In this document: positions 5,726 through 9,052 of the stretch, in pieces
Layout of the letters: each line of letters begins with the position of its first letter
How positions within the stretch are numbered: position 1 is the stretch's first letter
Assembly: GCA_031404155.1 (NCBI GenBank)
Contig: JANNGZ010000280.1
Span: forward strand, 1 to 9,052
Length of the DNA: 9,052 nucleotides
Direction of reading: 5' to 3'
Source: JANNGZ01 sp031404155
GTDB lineage: Bacteria > Pseudomonadota > Gammaproteobacteria > Burkholderiales > Burkholderiaceae_C
Position numbers and translations under genes: made by a program
The notes under the pieces: model-generated
What the model was told of the DNA's origin: nothing
Seen by the model: only the letters and a program-made list of their open reading frames with translations
The model's database searches: none

Positions 5726-8553
5726 GGCGATCCGGCCAATGCCGCGGGGCCCAGTCGCGCAAGGCGGTTGAACTGGCCGATCAAATCGCGCACGTCGATC
5801 GGCTTGAGCCAGTAATCGTCGAAGCCGGCCGCCAGTGCGTTGTCGATCTGATCGCGCATCGCATCGGCCGACAGGGCGATACAGCGCAGCGTTGCGGTGG
5901 CCGGATTCGCGCGCAGGGCGCTGACGATCTCGGTGCCGTTGCAGTCGGGCAGGTTGATATCGATCAGCAACAGGTCGGGCCGCAATGCGCGCGCGGTGCG
6001 CAGGCCCTCGGCTCCCGTATGGGCCACTGTCATCGACCAGGGCGGCGCGCGGCGGACGACTTCCTCCATCAACAGCACGTTGAGCGGGTCGTCCTCGACG
6101 TACAGCACGCGGCGGGTGGCGGGCGCCTGGTCCAGATTCGTCTCGGCGACGGTATCGGCGAACGGCATCGGCACCGTCACGGCATCGGCCTGGGCCGCAT
6201 CGAGGGTCAGGATGAAGCAGGTGCCGGCCCCGGGCACGCTGACCACCTCCAGCGAGCCGCCCATCGCACGCACCAGGTCGCGTGTGATCACCAGGCCCAG
6301 GCCGCTTCCTTCGACCGGCCCGTGTTCGGCGCCGAGGCGCTCGAAGGGCTGAAACAGTCGCTGCTGCTGTGCCGCGGTCATGCCCCGCCCCTGGTCGCGC
6401 ACCGACAGGGCGATGCGAGCGCCGGCCACTTCAGCAACCTCGACCTCGACCCGTGCGCCGCGCCGGTTGTATTTGATGGCGTTGGACAAGAGGTTGATCA
6501 GGACCTGCTCAAGCGCACGCGCATTGGCGTGGACCGGCGCGGCACCCGCCGGCGGATCCGGCAGTCCGACGCCCAACCGTTTGGACAGCGGCTCGACCAG
6601 CGCCAGGCAGGCGCCGAGCGCGGCGCGCAGATCGACGCTGCGCAGCGGCAGCGCCAGGCCCTGGGCTTCGATCCGCGACAGCTCGAGGAGATCGTCGATC
6701 AGACCGAGCAGGTGGCGCCCGGCGCGCTGCACGCTGGCCATTTGGCTCAGCTGGTCGGGGTGCAGCGGATGAGTCGTATCGAGCACCAGGAGTTGGGTGA
6801 AGCCGAGGATGCTGTTGAGTGGCGTGCGCAGTTCGTGGCTCGCACGCGAGAGAAATTCGCTCTTGGCTCGGCTGGAGCGGTCGGCCGCATCCTTGTCGCG
6901 CTGCAGGCGCTCGAGCGTCAGGCGCTGGGTCACGTCGCGGCAAGTCCCGATCAGCGCCGTGGCGCGGCCGCCGGTGTCGAAATTCGGCGCGACAACAAAC
7001 TCGATCGTGCGCAGCTGCCCGTCGGGCTTGCGCAGGCGAACCAGGGCCGTCACCGGCGCCCGGGTTTCGACCGCCTGCTGCAGCGCGGCTTGCGCAGCGG
7101 CGCGCTCGTCGGGCTCGATGCTCGCCAGCCAGTCGCCCTGCGTGTAGTTCGGCCGCGGAAAGGCCAGGCCATGGTTGGCGCAGGCGCGCCGGTCGAGCAT
7201 CATCTGTCCGCTGTGCAAATCGAGGCTGGCGATGCCCAGGCCGTCTGCTTCGGCGGCCAGCTCCCAGGTGCGCTCGGCCTGGCGCAGTGCCAACTCGGCG
7301 CGCTTGCGCTCGCCGATATCGGCGGTGTAGCCGCTCCACAGCACGCCGTCGGGCGTGACCTGCGGCAAGGCGCGGGTCTCGACCCAAAGAATTCTCCTGC
7401 CCGGCAGCACAATCCGGTACTCCGAACGCCATGGCGTAAGTTCGCGTGCCGCGGCGGCGAATTGCTCCAGCAGACCCGCGAGGTCGTCGCGATGGACCCG
7501 GTCAGCGATCAGCCGCGGGTCGGCGACGGCGGCCTCGGCGCTGAAGCCGAACAGCGGCCCCGCTGCCGGGCTCAGGTAGAGAAACTGCGGCAGGCCGTCG
7601 TCGCGGCGGCAGGCGCGGAAAATCACCCCGGGCACCTGCGCCGTGATGGTTTGCAGCAGCAACTCCTCCTGGCGCGCCCACAGATCCGACTGGCGCCGCG
7701 AGGAGACATCGCGTGCGGTGCCGCGCCAGCCGAGGAAGCTGCTGTCGGCGCCCCACAGCGGCACCGCGCTGTAGGAAACATGCACCACGCGGCCGTCGAT
7801 TTGCAGCTCAGCCAGCGCGCGAACAAAGGCGTTGCGGCGCTCGAGCAGCTCCCGCCAGCCCCCGGGACGCGGCTTGCCCAGATCGTCGAGCAGCGCGGCG
7901 TCGCCCATCGGCTGGCCGAGCAGCCCGGCCGGGTCCTGGCCGGTCACCTCCTGGATGCCGTCGGTAACGAAGGTGTAGCGCAGCTCGGCGTCGGTCTCCC
8001 ACAACCAGTCGCCCGAAGCGCGCGCGAAATCGGCGAGGCGCTGCCGCTCGTCGTTCAGGTCGAGCATCCGCTGGCGGCCGGTGAGCAGCTCGGCGGCCGC
8101 CGCGGCGAGGCGCTTCAGGGTCTGCCGCTGCCGATCGTCGAGCCGGCGCGGCCGGGTATCGATGACACACAGCGTGCCCAATAGGCTGCCGTCGACCTGC
8201 AGCGGCTGGCCGGCGTAAAAGCGAATCTTTGGCTCGCCGGTGACCAGCGGGTTGTCGGAGAAGCGCGGATCGAGGCTCGCATCTTCGACCTCGAACAAAT
8301 CGGCGCCGTGGATGGCATGGGCGCAAAAGGACAGGTCGCGCGGCGTCTCGCTGGCTGCCAGCCCGACCGCGGCCTTGAACCATTGCCGGCGTTCGTCGAC
8401 CAGGCTGACCAATGCGATCGGCATCTCAAGCAGCAGGGCGGCGCTCTCGACCAAGCCGTCGAACGCATCCTCGCTGGCGCTGTCCATGACGCCCAGGCGG
8501 CGCAGCACCGCCAAGCGCCTGGCCTCGTCCTTGGTCGGTGCGGTGGTCTGCAT
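5680..8553 (-). CDS. Soluble hybrid histidine kinase (GAF-PAS-PAS-PAS-HisKA-HATPase-REC)
   Basis: I choose the ATG at 8553, giving 957 residues. The frame stays open to an ATG at 8703, but those extra 50 residues are Arg/Ala-rich, match no domain and would run into the kup start. An N-terminal GAF domain (about 15-155) with LAVLRRLGVMD and LSFCAHAI is followed by three PAS domains (about 176-288, 301-416, 428-544). HisKA has the phospho-acceptor H573 in SHELRTP. The HATPase domain has the N-box (N691), G1 DQGRGM (720-725) and G2 GSGLGL (749-754). The receiver (about 816-932) has acidic residues E820, D821 and D822, phospho-acceptor D865, S895 and K917. No membrane helix is seen, so it probably senses a cytosolic cue. 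No partner regulator or Hpt gene lies in view, and the signal is unknown. The 3' end overlaps gshA by 46 bases. Confidence 0.9.
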   Translation of the reverse strand: MQTTAPTKDEARRLAVLRRLGVMDSASEDAFDGLVESAALLLEMPIALVSLVDERRQWFKAAVGLAASETPRDLSFCAHAIHGADLFEVEDASLDPRFSDNPLVTGEPKIRFYAGQPLQVDGSLLGTLCVIDTRPRRLDDRQRQTLKRLAAAAAELLTGRQRMLDLNDERQRLADFARASGDWLWETDAELRYTFVTDGIQEVTGQDPAGLLGQPMGDAALLDDLGKPRPGGWRELLERRNAFVRALAELQIDGRVVHVSYSAVPLWGADSSFLGWRGTARDVSSRRQSDLWARQEELLLQTITAQVPGVIFRACRRDDGLPQFLYLSPAAGPLFGFSAEAAVADPRLIADRVHRDDLAGLLEQFAAAARELTPWRSEYRIVLPGRRILWVETRALPQVTPDGVLWSGYTADIGERKRAELALRQAERTWELAAEADGLGIASLDLHSGQMMLDRRACANHGLAFPRPNYTQGDWLASIEPDERAAAQAALQQAVETRAPVTALVRLRKPDGQLRTIEFVVAPNFDTGGRATALIGTCRDVTQRLTLERLQRDKDAADRSSRAKSEFLSRASHELRTPLNSILGFTQLLVLDTTHPLHPDQLSQMASVQRAGRHLLGLIDDLLELSRIEAQGLALPLRSVDLRAALGACLALVEPLSKRLGVGLPDPPAGAAPVHANARALEQVLINLLSNAIKYNRRGARVEVEVAEVAGARIALSVRDQGRGMTAAQQQRLFQPFERLGAEHGPVEGSGLGLVITRDLVRAMGGSLEVVSVPGAGTCFILTLDAAQADAVTVPMPFADTVAETNLDQAPATRRVLYVEDDPLNVLLMEEVVRRAPPWSMTVAHTGAEGLRTARALRPDLLLIDINLPDCNGTEIVSALRANPATATLRCIALSADAMRDQIDNALAAGFDDYWLKPIDVRDLIGQFNRLARLGPAALAGSPQSYISASGSVASSS

Positions 8554-8687
8554 GTGTTGCTGCGCGCCTGGGGGCGCTAGGCGCCGCGATGCTAGCAGCG
8601 CGGCGGCGACCTGCACAGCCAAGCGCGTGCGCAAGTGCACAATCTCGCCCTCTTGACTCTTGGCCCCGCTTCGGCGGGCAGCGGCCC
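8554..8687. other. Divergent intergenic region between the kinase and kup
   Basis: These 134 bases must hold both start regions. On the minus strand a TAGCAT hexamer (8594 down to 8589) is a possible -10 for the kinase, without a clear -35. A small inverted repeat GGCGC-TAG-GCGCC lies at 8573-8585, between that hexamer and the kinase start, and could be an operator. On the plus strand TTGACT at 8653-8658 resembles a -35, but no -10 follows at the right distance. None of these is strong. Confidence 0.3.
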
Positions 8688-9052
8688 GTGGCCTCAGGCG
8701 CACAACAAAAAAGCAAATCTCCCGCGGCGCTTGCAGCCCTGACCCTCGGGGCCCTGGGCATCGTCTACGGCGACATCGGCACCAGCCCGCTGTACACGCT
8801 GCAGCTCATTTTCGAGGGCGGCCATGTCGGCGTCACGCGGGAGAACATCCTCGGCGTGCTCTCGCTGATCTTCTGGACGATGACCGTCATCGTCTCGGTG
8901 AAGTACGTGTTGCTGATCCTGCGCGCCGACAACAACGGAGAGGGTGGGCTGATCGCGATGCTGGCGCTGGCCACCACCGCGGTGAAGGGCCGCCCGCCCT
9001 TGCGCCGGGTGCTGATGACGGTCGGGCTGTTCGGCACCGCCATCTTCTACGG
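8688..9052 (+). CDS. kup: KUP-family potassium uptake transporter (N-terminal part)
   Basis: Only the first 121 residues of a protein usually about 620-630 long are present; the rest lies beyond the right edge. The first helix contains LTLGALGIVYGDIGTSPLY (18-36), the signature of Kup. The second helix has GVLSLIFW and SVKYVLLIL, followed by the conserved RADNNGEGG loop (79-87) and the start of helix three ending in FYG. Kup takes up potassium, probably with protons, across the inner membrane. The start is taken as GTG at 8688, since no ATG occurs in this frame before the first helix and the resulting tail VASGAQQKSKSPAAL is of normal length. No clear ribosome site is seen, so the start is less certain than the family. 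It is divergent from the kinase gene. Confidence 0.92.
   Translation, partial: MASGAQQKSKSPAALAALTLGALGIVYGDIGTSPLYTLQLIFEGGHVGVTRENILGVLSLIFWTMTVIVSVKYVLLILRADNNGEGGLIAMLALATTAVKGRPPLRRVLMTVGLFGTAIFY

Noticed and set aside
6019..8184. A 721-codon open frame on the plus strand, antisense to the kinase
   Set aside because: It lies entirely across the kinase gene, reads as Gln/Arg/His/Gly-rich low-complexity sequence with no domain, and such mirror frames are expected in GC-rich codon usage.
1..9052. Mobile elements, CRISPR arrays, tRNA or rRNA genes, or a defence system
   Set aside because: No transposase or integrase motif, regular spaced repeat, terminal inverted repeat or RNA gene was seen; all large genes belong to ordinary core families.

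Overview
This GC-rich window looks like chromosomal DNA of a betaproteobacterium of the order Burkholderiales. I base that on the glnK-amtB-gshA gene order, the proteobacterial ATP-grasp type of GshA, the TorF-type porin and the base composition. I recognise the families from their motifs; no database was searched.

Layout. (1) 1-1209, minus strand: YifB/ComM-type AAA+ ATPase; its C-terminus lies beyond the left edge. (2) 1210-1638: a long divergent intergenic region with no convincing gene. It holds a canonical sigma-54 (-24/-12) promoter at 1577-1592 and, upstream, an NtrC-like dyad at 1415-1431 with a weaker second site at 1445-1461. (3) 1639-4263, plus strand: a tight putative operon of a TorF-family outer-membrane porin, the P-II signal protein GlnK and the ammonium channel AmtB, ending in hairpins and a strong intrinsic terminator (4321-4352). 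(4) 4430-5725, plus strand: glutamate-cysteine ligase GshA. (5) 5680-8553, minus strand: a large soluble hybrid histidine kinase (GAF-PAS-PAS-PAS-HisKA-HATPase-REC) that converges on gshA and overlaps its 3' end by 46 bp. (6) 8688-9052, plus strand: the N-terminal part of a KUP potassium transporter, divergent from the kinase.

How the genes work together. The central block is a nitrogen-scarcity module. Low nitrogen would activate NtrC and sigma-54, producing a porin that may widen outer-membrane entry, the inner-membrane ammonium channel, and the P-II protein that plugs that channel when nitrogen returns. GlnK has the uridylylation tyrosine Y51. AmtB has the twin histidines, the phenylalanine gate and the C-terminal tail used for GlnK docking. 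GshA (glutathione synthesis) probably has its own promoter. The kinase, KUP and YifB have no obvious functional tie to the nitrogen block.

I see no mobile element, CRISPR array, tRNA or rRNA, and no clearly new system. The most interesting points are the porin placed under apparent nitrogen control, the unusual AmtB N-terminus, the alternative hairpins after amtB, and the gshA/kinase 3' overlap.
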